The notes under the pieces are model-generated. The model searched no databases. It worked only from the letters and a program-made list of their open reading frames with translations, and was not told where the DNA came from. DNA of 64,000 bases from Cryptosporangium arvum DSM 44712 (GTDB taxonomy: Bacteria; Actinomycetota; Actinomycetes; Mycobacteriales; Cryptosporangiaceae). The DNA is taken from contig NZ_KK073874.1 of the NCBI RefSeq assembly GCF_000585375.1, positions 5,600,067-5,664,066 of the forward strand. The letters are read 5' to 3'. Shown piece after piece: positions 7,912 to 16,200 of this stretch (position 1 is its first letter; each line of letters opens with the position of its first letter). The position numbers and the translations under genes were made by a program.

Positions 7912-9377
7912 CGGAGCTCCAGCGGCAGGTAGACGTTCTTCGTACGCACGAACTCGGCCAGCCCGTCGCGGCCGCCCTCCTTGCCGTAACCGCTGCGCCC
8001 GAAGCCGCCGAACGGGGCTCCGGCGGGCAGCGCGGCGAACCCGTTGAGCGAGACGTACCCGGCGTCGAGAGCGGCCGCGACCCGGTGCGCGCGGCTCAGG
8101 TCGGTCGTGTGGACGTACCCGGCCAGCCCGTAGCGCACCGAGTTGGCCAGCGCGACCGCCTCGTCCTCGTCGTCGAAGGTGAGGACCGTGAGCACCGGGC
8201 CGAACACCTCCTCCTGCGCCAGCGGCGCATCGGGCGGGATCCGGTCGACGACGGTCGGCGCGACGTAGGAGCCGGGAGCGTCGAGCCGGTGACCGCCGGT
8301 CAGGAGCTCGCCGGGGGTGCCGGTGAGCATCCCGAGGATCCTCTCGGCGTGCCGTTCGGACACCACCGGGCCGAACGCGGTCGCCGGGTCGAGCGGGTCG
8401 CCGATCGGCATCGCCGCGATCGCGTCGAGGGCCTTGCCGACGATCACGTCGTGGATCGACGAGTGCACGATCAGCCGGGTCGGCATCACGCAGCCCTGGC
8501 CGGAGTTGCGCATGCAGGCCACGCCCGCGAACGCGCCGGCGGCGTCCAGGTCGGCGTCGGGGAACACGATGTTCCCGGACTTGCCGCCGAGCTCGCACAC
8601 CACCGGCGTGATGTGCTGCGCGGCCGCGACCAGGATCTGCCGGGCGGCGTCGAGCCCGCCGGTGAAACTGATCTTGTCGACGCCCGCGTGCGCGACGAGG
8701 GCCCGCCCGGCGTCCACCCCGCCCGGCAGGACGTTGAGCACGCCCGGCGGGAGGCCGGCCTCGAGCGCCAGCTCGCCGAAGAGCACGGCGCTGAACGGCG
8801 CGAGCTCCATGGCCTTGACGACGACCGTGTTGCCCGCCGCGAGCGCCGCCCCGGCCTTCCTGGCGAGCGCGGAGATGCCGCCGTTCCAGGTCGCGACGAC
8901 CGCGACGACCCCGTACGGCTCGGGCAGCGTGTAGTCGAACGCCTGCTCCGGGAAGATCGGGACGACCCGGCCCTCGATCTTGTCGGCGAGCCCGGCGTAG
9001 TACTCGAGGTAGTCGGCGGCCCGGGACGGCAACGCGGTGGCCCCGAGGATCGGCGAGCCGCACTCGAGCGTGAGCACCTGGCCGATGAGCTCGGCCCGGC
9101 CCCGGATCAGCGCCGCGAACCGGAGGAGGAGGTCGCGCCGCTGGTCGGGGCGGGTGGCGCGCCAGGACTTCCGGGCGGCCCGCGCGGTGGCGACGGCCGC
9201 GTCGACCTCGGCCGCACCGGCCAGCGGGACCACCGCCTGCGTACGCCCGGTGGCCGCGTCGACGTGGGCGAACTCGCCGCCGGTGCCGTGGCCGAGCCGC
9301 TCGTCGCCGATCAGCAGCCGCACCGGTGGCAGGACGGTGCGCGCCACCCGCTCGTGCCGGTCGGCGTCGACGAACAT
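7908..9377 (-). CDS. Aldehyde dehydrogenase (NAD(P)+ dependent)
   Basis: This 489-residue ALDH has catalytic Cys296 in NSGQGCVMPTRL and general base Glu262 in CELGGKSGNIVF. It also has the Rossmann-binding region (WNGGISALARKAGAALAAGN) and the C-terminal motif PFGGFGRSGYGKEGGRDGL. The ATG at 9377 is chosen because the protein then starts like other ALDHs; the frame is open further upstream. It oxidises an aldehyde to an acid in the cytoplasm. It sits 22 bases after the TPP enzyme, which could generate an aldehyde by decarboxylating a 2-oxo acid. Confidence 0.92.
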   Translation of the reverse strand: MFVDADRHERVARTVLPPVRLLIGDERLGHGTGGEFAHVDAATGRTQAVVPLAGAAEVDAAVATARAARKSWRATRPDQRRDLLLRFAALIRGRAELIGQVLTLECGSPILGATALPSRAADYLEYYAGLADKIEGRVVPIFPEQAFDYTLPEPYGVVAVVATWNGGISALARKAGAALAAGNTVVVKAMELAPFSAVLFGELALEAGLPPGVLNVLPGGVDAGRALVAHAGVDKISFTGGLDAARQILVAAAQHITPVVCELGGKSGNIVFPDADLDAAGAFAGVACMRNSGQGCVMPTRLIVHSSIHDVIVGKALDAIAAMPIGDPLDPATAFGPVVSERHAERILGMLTGTPGELLTGGHRLDAPGSYVAPTVVDRIPPDAPLAQEEVFGPVLTVLTFDDEDEAVALANSVRYGLAGYVHTTDLSRAHRVAAALDAGYVSLNGFAALPAGAPFGGFGRSGYGKEGGRDGLAEFVRTKNVYLPLELR

Positions 9378-9399
9378 CAGCGCTCCCTTCGGGTGCGGA

Positions 9400-10980
9400 T
9401 CAGAACGGGGAGGGCAGCCGGTCCATCGGCACCGCGATGACCGTGGAGTTCGGGGTGGCCAGCGCCTCGGTGAGCGCGCCGGGCAGCTTGGCGACGTCGT
9501 CGACGACCATGCCGTCGGCGCCGAACGCCCGGGCCAGCGCGACCCAGTCGGGGTTGCGCAGCACGGTGCCGTACTCACGGCCGCCGAAGCGGTCACGCTG
9601 GTCGCGGTTGGAGTTGCCGTAGGCGGAGTCGTCGAACACGACGGTCACCGTGTGAATCCCGTGCTGCACGGCCGTCGCCAGCTCGTTCGACGCGAACAGG
9701 AAGCCGCCGTCGCCGGTGACCGTGACGACCGGGGTGTCCGGCGCCGCGACCTTCGCCCCGAGGCCGGCCGGGTAGCCGAAGCCGAGCGTGCCCATGTAGG
9801 ACGTGGACAGGTAGGTGCGTGGCGCGTACACCGGGTAGCCCATGTGGCACATGTAGGCCACGCTCGTCGTGTCGCAGACGAGAATCCCGTTCTCGGGGAC
9901 ACCCGCACGCAGCGCCCGCACCATCTCCCACTGCGGGCCGACGGCGGCCAGCGCCTTCTCCGCGGCCGCGCGCATCGCCCTGGCCTCGGCGGTGCGGCCG
10001 GGACGTTGCGGGAGGTGCTCGGCGAGCGCTTCGAGGGTGCGGGCCGCGTCACCGGCGAGCGCGACCGTCGCCGGGTGGTGCCGGCCGATCTGCTCGGCGT
10101 CGATGTCGAGGTGGAGCAGTCGCTGGTCGTCGCGCAGGCCGAGGCCGGCGCCGCGGGTGCCGACCGCGAGCACGACGTCGGCGGCGGCGAGGACCGGGCG
10201 CATGCGCGGGTTGACCCAGGCGGTGCCGACGGAGAGGGCGTGCCGGTCGTCGATCGCGCCTTTGCCCTCCCGGGTGGTGACGACCGGGGCCTGGAGCAGC
10301 TCGGCGACGCGGGTGAGGGCGGCGGAGGCGTCGCCCAGCACGGCGCCGCCGCCCGCGACGACGAGCGGGTTCGCCGCCGCGCGCAGGAGCGCGGCGGCCT
10401 CGGCGACGGGCGGCGGTGTCTTTTCGGCGCCGACCGGCGGGATGACGTGGGTGAGGGCCTTCTCGGCCAGAGTCTCGGGTGGGATCTCGATCTCGACCGG
10501 GCGGGGGCGGCCGGTCGTCATCCGCGCGAACGCCTCCCGGACGGCGCCGGTGACGTCCTGCGGTTCCAGCACCCGCCGGGCCCACTTCGTGATCGGGCGG
10601 ACGATCTCGAGCTGGTCGTGCACGTCGTGCAGGAGCCCGAGGTCCTTGCCGATCCCGGCGCGGTTGACCTGACCGGCCAGCAGCAGCACCGGCGAGGAGC
10701 ACGCATACGCGGTGGCGAGACCGGTGGCGGCGTTGTACACGCCCACCCCCGGGACCACCATCGCGACGCCGGGACGCCCGGACGTGCGGGCGTACCCGTC
10801 GGCCAGGTAGGTCGTAGCCTGCTCGTGCCGGGTGACGACGTAGCGCAGCTCGGGGGTTCGGGAGAAGGCGTCGAGCGCGGTCATGAGCTGGTCGCCGGGT
10901 AAGCCGAAAACGACCTCGACCCCTTCGGCGACGAGCTGCCGCGCCAGCGCTTGTCCACCGGTGAGCTGCTCGCGTTGCAT
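9400..10980 (-). CDS. Thiamine pyrophosphate-dependent enzyme (acetolactate synthase/decarboxylase family)
   Basis: This 526-residue TPP enzyme has the three usual domains. The N-terminal PYR domain includes VFGLPGDQLMTALDAF and the activating Glu53 in TRHEQATTYLADGYA. A central domain follows, then a C-terminal PP domain with the GDGGFLFASNEL motif near residue 420 and AYGN about 27 residues on. Family members decarboxylate or ligate 2-oxo acids. No acetolactate synthase small subunit is nearby and the context is degradative, so a 2-oxo acid decarboxylase or a lyase acting on 2-hydroxyacyl-CoA (HACL-like) is more likely than amino-acid biosynthesis. That choice is inference. Confidence 0.88.
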   Translation of the reverse strand: MQREQLTGGQALARQLVAEGVEVVFGLPGDQLMTALDAFSRTPELRYVVTRHEQATTYLADGYARTSGRPGVAMVVPGVGVYNAATGLATAYACSSPVLLLAGQVNRAGIGKDLGLLHDVHDQLEIVRPITKWARRVLEPQDVTGAVREAFARMTTGRPRPVEIEIPPETLAEKALTHVIPPVGAEKTPPPVAEAAALLRAAANPLVVAGGGAVLGDASAALTRVAELLQAPVVTTREGKGAIDDRHALSVGTAWVNPRMRPVLAAADVVLAVGTRGAGLGLRDDQRLLHLDIDAEQIGRHHPATVALAGDAARTLEALAEHLPQRPGRTAEARAMRAAAEKALAAVGPQWEMVRALRAGVPENGILVCDTTSVAYMCHMGYPVYAPRTYLSTSYMGTLGFGYPAGLGAKVAAPDTPVVTVTGDGGFLFASNELATAVQHGIHTVTVVFDDSAYGNSNRDQRDRFGGREYGTVLRNPDWVALARAFGADGMVVDDVAKLPGALTEALATPNSTVIAVPMDRLPSPF

Positions 10981-11004
10981 AGAATATACATTACATCATA
11001 GACG
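10981..11004 (-). promoter_or_regulatory. AT-rich segment with possible -10 box for the TPP gene
   Basis: The gap between two co-directional genes is a 20-base AT-rich island in otherwise very GC-rich DNA. Read on the minus strand it contains TATGAT (10995-11000), 14 bases before the ATG at 10980. This could be an internal promoter with a very short leader. No convincing -35 is visible. Confidence 0.3.
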
Positions 11005-12219
11005 GTGAGCGGGGTCGGGGTTCGGTGCCGTCGCGGTGGTGTCGGGTGTCGTGGCGGGTGTCGTGGCGGGTGTCGCTTCGGCGCCGTCGGTGTGTGGTGT
11101 CGCGGCGCCGCGGGGCGTTGTGGCAGCTACGTCGGTGTGCGTTGTCGCGGCGCCGTCGGGCGCCGCCGCTACGCCGGTGGGCGTCGCCCCGGCGAGGGTG
11201 GTGCGCACCGCCGCAGCGAAGGTGGTGCGCGCCGCCTCGGCGAAGGTCGTTAGTTCGTCGGGGATGTCGGGGCCGGCCGCGGTGAAGATGACCTCGCCGA
11301 TCCCGGCCGCGGCCGTGTCCCGGAGGCGGGCGCGGATCGCGTCGGCGTCCCCGGTCCAGCCGCCGGTCAGGACACCCTCCCCGGCAGCGGCGACGGCCGC
11401 GCGGTCCCGCTCGGTGAGCACCATGCCGTGGCCTTCGTGCACGGCCAGGTGCCGCTCGGCCTCGGGCCGGGCGGCGAGCATCGCGTCCCGCCAGGCCGCG
11501 CCGCCGGGCACGCCGTCGAGCGCGTCCGGGAAGAGCTCCCAGATGCCGTGGTAGACGGTCGCGTACCAGGGCCCGGCGGCCTCGATCAGGCGCGGGCTCG
11601 TGTGGTCCTCGCCGGGCCGCACGACGGTCCCGCTGACCAGCAGCGCGACCTCCGGAAACCCGCTGACGTCCTCCCCCGGCGGCATCATCAGCACGACCCC
11701 GTCGACGCCGAGCTCCCGCGCGACGGCGAACCCTTTCGGGCCGCCGGGCGCCACCCAGAGCGGTGTCCGGATCGGACGCCCGGGCGCCCAGCCGGGCGGC
11801 TGGAGCAGCTGGGCGGCGCGCCCGTCGATCTCGGCGACGCCGCCGTCGAGCAGGGTGCGCACCTGGCCGACGTAGGTCGCGAGATCGGCCCACCGCATCG
11901 CCTTCTGCCCGAGCGTCCGGCGCGCGGTGAAACCCGTACCGAACGCGACCGCCAGCCGGCCCGGCGCCAATTCCTCGACGGTCGCGACAGCCGCCGCGGT
12001 CACCATCGGGTGCCGCAGGCTCGGCACCGCGACGCCCGCCGCGACCCCGATTCTCTCGGTCCCCTCGGCGATCCGGGCGAGCGCGATCCAGAGGTCGCCG
12101 TAGAGCGCCGGCGAGTCGAACACCCAGACCCGGTGGTAGCCCAGCCGCTCAGCGGTGCGGGCGTACTCGACGATGTTCGCGCTCGGGGGCAGCCCCACCG
12201 AGATCCGCGGTTCGGCCAT
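10996..12219 (-). CDS. LLM-class (F420/FMN) oxidoreductase with low-complexity C-terminal tail
   Basis: This 407-residue protein has a normal luciferase-like TIM-barrel core up to about residue 325. The core includes ISVGLPPSANIVEYARTAER, VWVFDSPALYGDLWIALARI and PGRLAVAFGTGFTARRTLGQ, resembling F420-dependent tetrahydromethanopterin-reductase-like enzymes. After EVIFTAAGPDIPDELTTFAE the last 80 or so residues are Thr/Ala/Pro repeats such as GAATTHTDVAATTPRGAATP. The tail is encoded by GC-rich repeats resembling the non-coding minisatellite on the other side of the gene, so it probably arose by repeat expansion through an older stop. It is the first gene of the leftward operon. Confidence 0.85.
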   Translation of the reverse strand: MAEPRISVGLPPSANIVEYARTAERLGYHRVWVFDSPALYGDLWIALARIAEGTERIGVAAGVAVPSLRHPMVTAAAVATVEELAPGRLAVAFGTGFTARRTLGQKAMRWADLATYVGQVRTLLDGGVAEIDGRAAQLLQPPGWAPGRPIRTPLWVAPGGPKGFAVARELGVDGVVLMMPPGEDVSGFPEVALLVSGTVVRPGEDHTSPRLIEAAGPWYATVYHGIWELFPDALDGVPGGAAWRDAMLAARPEAERHLAVHEGHGMVLTERDRAAVAAAGEGVLTGGWTGDADAIRARLRDTAAAGIGEVIFTAAGPDIPDELTTFAEAARTTFAAAVRTTLAGATPTGVAAAPDGAATTHTDVAATTPRGAATPHTDGAEATPATTPATTPDTTATAPNPDPAHRL

Positions 12220-12233
12220 GGCCCACCTCTGTC

Positions 12234-12267
12234 GTGGCTACGTCGCCGTCGCGGCGAGCGTAGCCAC
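12234..12267. promoter_or_regulatory. 34-bp inverted repeat in the leader of the LLM gene
   Basis: Arms GTGGCTACGTCGCCG (12234-12248) and CGGCGAGCGTAGCCAC (12252-12267) are complementary except for one bulged base, with a 3-base loop. The element lies 15 bases upstream of the ATG at 12219. It could be a regulator-binding palindrome or an RNA hairpin covering the leader of the 11-gene operon. Confidence 0.6.
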
Positions 12268-12339
12268 GTAGTTCGGGCGGTGTCCGCCAAAGAAAGAAGA
12301 ATCCGGTACCAGTTTTCGCTGCGCCCGATGGCATCGGCG

Positions 12340-13140
12340 TGATCACCGCGCACCGGGCCGGTGTGATCGCCGCGCGCGTCGGGGCGCCGATGCGGTCGCC
12401 GCGCATCGCAGCCGGTTGGTCGCCACGCGCATCGACGGGGTTTCGCCGCCAAGAGCACCCGAGCCGACCTGGCCACCGCGAGCACCCGAGCCGACCTGGC
12501 CACCGCCAGTTTGGGGGCCGGCCATATCGCCGCGCGCCGATGCCGGTTGGTGATCACCGCGCGTCGCGGCCAGTGTGGTTGCCGCGTAAATCATGGCCAG
12601 TTGATCGACGCACATTGACGCGGCTCTGTCGCCGCGAGTGTCCAAGCCCTCTTATCGCCGCAAGTCTCCGCGGCCGGTCTCATTGCCACGCGCGCCGGGA
12701 CCGACCTTGTCGCCACACGTATCGGAGCCGGTTCTACCGCCACGCGTATCGGGGCGGTCTTACCGCCGCGCGTGCCAGGACCGGCATTGTCGCGGCGCCC
12801 ACCGGGGGCCGGTCTGTCGCGGCGCGTGTCGGGACCGACCTTGTCGCGGCGCGTGTCGGGACCAACCTTGTCGCGGCGCGTGTCGGGACCAACCTTGTCG
12901 CGGCGCGTGTCGGGACCAACCTTGTCGCGGCACCCGCCGGGGGCCGGTCTTGTCGCGGCGCCCGCCGGGGGCCGGTCTTGTCAGGGCGCCCGCCGGGGCC
13001 GGTCTTGTTACGGCGAGTCTCCGGGGCGGGACTTGTCGCGGCGAGCCTCCGGGGCGGGTCTGTGGCGGCGCGTGTCGGGGCCGGTGTCTGTCGCCGCGGG
13101 TGCTGGGACCGCTTTGGTTGCCGGGTGTGTCGGGGCGGGT
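12340..13140. repeat. Non-coding minisatellite region, degenerate ~27-nt units
   Basis: About 800 bases between divergent genes are built almost entirely from degenerate units containing cgccgcg, gtcggg and ccgg blocks at a spacing of 26-30 bases. Open frames here exist on both strands but encode only periodic Arg/Pro/Ala-rich sequence with no recognisable domain or ribosome-binding site, so I do not call a gene. Outside the repeats (12268-12339 and 13141-13239) I see nothing specific. Confidence 0.75.
12814..13004. repeat. Core tandem array of the minisatellite (27-28 nt units)
   Basis: Three identical 27-nt units start at 12841, 12868 and 12895, each opening ttgtcgcggcgcgtgtcggg. A near-identical unit starts at 12814. 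Three variant 27-28-nt units follow at 12922, 12950 and 12978 in which the second half becomes cccgccgggggccggtc. There are no spacers between units. Confidence 0.9.
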
Positions 13141-13239
13141 GTGCGGTCCGGAGTGGCGGTGTGGCTGCCGCCCCCCTCCGCGCGGCAGCCACACCAGGCC
13201 CGTGCGTTTGTCATACCGGGACGAACGGCCACGATTTCC

Positions 13240-13274
13240 CGGCGGCGGTCTATTGCGCTCGGCGGCGGTTTATT
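13240..13274. promoter_or_regulatory. Two 15-bp direct repeats upstream of the HTH-WD40 gene
   Basis: CGGCGGCGGTCTATT (13240-13254) and CGGCGGCGGTTTATT (13260-13274) are spaced 20 bases start to start, about two helical turns, and end 14 bases before the ATG at 13289. They could be an operator, possibly for the HTH protein itself. Confidence 0.4.
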
Positions 13275-13288
13275 CGGACGCTGGTGTG

Positions 13289-16200
13289 ATGGCCCGGTCC
13301 GAGCGCACGGTCGATCCCGCCAACGGACCGCTGCATGTCTTCGCGGCGGAACTACGCAAGCTTCGCGACGACGCCGGGAAGCCCACATTCGCCGCGATGG
13401 CCCGAGCGACGGGCCGGTCGAGCACCGCGTTGTCGGAAGCATCCGGCGGCGACAAGCTACCCCAATGGGACACGGTCGACGCGTACGTACGCGCCTGCCG
13501 CGGCGAGCCGAACAAATGGCGCGTGCGCTGGGAACAGGTCGCCGACGCAGTGGGCGCCGCGCGGGCAAGCGCCACCGGAGCCCAGGCGACACCTTTCACT
13601 CCAGAATCGCCGGCCACGACCAGGGTCGCAAAACCGCCGGACACAAACAGGGCCGCAGACTCGCTCACTGCAGCTGGGGCTGCGGAAGCCCCCGACACAG
13701 CCAGGTCTGCGCATACCCCCGATGCAGCTGGGGCTGCGGAGCCCTTTGATGCATCGGGAACTGCAGGTGCCCCTGGTACAGGTAGGAGTGCGCACACTCC
13801 CCCTACCGCCCGGGCTGCGCATACCTCCGATGCAGCCGGGACTGCGAGTACCACTGATACAGCCGGAGCTGCGGATACTCCCGATACCGCCGGGACTGCG
13901 GATACCGCTGATACAACCGGGACCGCGGACACCGCTGATACAACCGGGACCGCGGACACCGCTGATACAACCGGGACCGCGGACACCGCTGATACAACCG
14001 GGACCGCGGACACCGCTGATACAACCGGGACCGCGGACACCGCTGATACAACCGGGACCGCGGACACCGCTGATACAACCGGGACCGCGAGCACCGCTGA
14101 TACAACCGGGACCGCGGACACCGCTGATACACCTGGGACTCCGGATACTCCCGATACGGCCGGGGCTGTAGATGCTCCGGAGACAGCTCGGGCCGCGCAG
14201 GAGCCCGACGCCACTGGGGCCGCGGGGTTGCGGACCATGGGCGGGGCCCCGGAGGCTCCGGACACGGCCGCGGGGTCGGCGGAGTCGGACCGGATCGCAG
14301 CGCCACCGGGCGCGCCCAGCTCGATAGGGCTGACGAGCTCGATAGGACTGACGAGCTCGACCGGCACGGTAGTGCCCGCCGGCGCGGATGGCACCGGCGG
14401 CACCGACGGGCCGGACGATGCGGCTGTCGCTGGGAGACCGCACGCGGCTACTGCGACAGGCCCGCCCGCCACGGCCAACACGATGACATCACGCGACACA
14501 GCCAAAGCCGTGGCACCACCCGACACAGCCAGCGCCATGGCACCACCCGACACAGCCAACGTCACGGCACCACCCGACACAGCCAACGTCACGGCACCAC
14601 CCGGAACAACCAACTTCGTGGCACCCAACTCAGCCAACTCCGTGGCACCACCTGATTCAGCCAATGCGATGGCACCCCGCGACGCGGGTAGCTCGGTGAG
14701 GTCGCCCGACACGACCAGCGCGGTGGGGACGGCGAATACGGTCGGCGCGATAGCACCACGCGAGACAACCAGTGCGGTGACATCACTCGACACGGCTAGC
14801 GCTGTGACGCCACCCGACACGGCTAGCGCTGTGACACCACCCGACACGGCTAGCGCTGTGACACCACCCGACACGGCTAGCGCTGGGGGACCGGCCGACA
14901 CGGTTAGCGCTGTGCGACCGGCTGACACTGCCAGCGCGATGGGGACGGCGGTTGCGGGGGCGGGTGCTTCGCCGTCGGGGTCGGCCCGGAGCGCCGAGGC
15001 TCCAGGGGTAGCCGACACCCCGGAGACATCAGGGGCGGCCGGAGCCAGAAGAGCGTCAGGCTCGGACGGGTTTCCAAGCGTGCCCAGCGCGAGCGGAGCC
15101 GCAGGCGCACCGAGTGTGAACGGGCTTTCGGAGGCGCCGAGCGCGGACGGGGCCGCCAACGCATCCAGCACAGACGAGCCCACAAGCGCGTCCAGCCCGG
15201 GCAGCGCCGTAGACGCATCCAGCGCAGCGGGGGCCACGGGCGCATCCGGCCCAGACGGAGCCTCGGCCTGGCCGGCCACGACCGGCCTCCCGCCCACAAC
15301 CGGCCTCCCGCCCACAACCGGCCTCCCGCCCACAACCCACCTCCCGCCCACAACCGGCCTCCTGCCCACAACCGGCCTCCTGCCCACAACCGGCCTCCCG
15401 CCCGCTACCGGGATCGCTTCGGGGCCGGGAACATCCAGGACCACAGAAACGCCCGCGGCTACCGGAGCCGCGCGGGTGGCGGGCCGTGTATCCCGGCCGG
15501 ATTCGGCCGACACCCAGCGCCCGGATGACCCCGCACCCCGGAAACCTCGCGGGAGACACCCCTGGCGCTGGGTCGTCGCCGGGATCGCGATCGTCGTGCT
15601 CGTCCTCGCCGTGGTCTGGCGCTGGCCCGAACACGAGAAACCCGGCATCCCCACCCTCGCCGGCGAACCGGGCAGCGTCACCACGGTGAGCTTCGCCCGG
15701 CTCGTTCCCGACATGCTCCTCGCCGCCGGTCCGCACACCGTGCGGATCTGGGACACGACCGCGCGGCGGGTGCTGCGCGCGTTCCCCTTCGACCACACCA
15801 CGGTGACGGCCGCGGCGCTCGATCCGCTCAACCGGAACGTCGTCGCGGTGGGGCAGAGTGACGGCCGGGTGTCGATCCGCGACGTGGAGACCGGCCGGTC
15901 GACGATGAACGTCGGCGACCCCTCGCACGGGCGCGTCACCGCGCTCGCGTTCGATCCGCACACGCGTTATCTGCTGGCCGTCGCCGACTCGACGGGCGGC
16001 GTCACGCTGTGGAACACCGGGACCGGCGCGCGGGTCCGCTCGATCGCGCCGCGCCCGGCGTCGACGACCGCGGTGGCTTTTGACGGGTCGACCCGGAACA
16101 CGCTCGCGACGAGCAGCGGAACCGGTCAGGTGACGCTCTGGGACACCAGCAACGGACAGCGGGTGCGGACGCTGGCCGGTCCGGACGTCCGCGTGGTGGC

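Noticed and set aside
9400-10980. Biosynthetic acetolactate synthase large subunit
   Set aside because: No small regulatory subunit or branched-chain amino-acid genes are nearby; the operon is degradative, so only the TPP-enzyme family is called.
12340-13140. CRISPR-like array
   Set aside because: Units are directly contiguous with no unique spacers and no cas genes are nearby; it is a minisatellite.
12638-13288. Upstream in-frame extension of the HTH-WD40 protein
   Set aside because: The frame is open but encodes only the periodic minisatellite; the HTH domain begins right after the ATG at 13289.
13894-14136. CRISPR-like array in coding DNA
   Set aside because: 27-nt period keeps frame and there are no spacers; it encodes TGTADTADT repeats.
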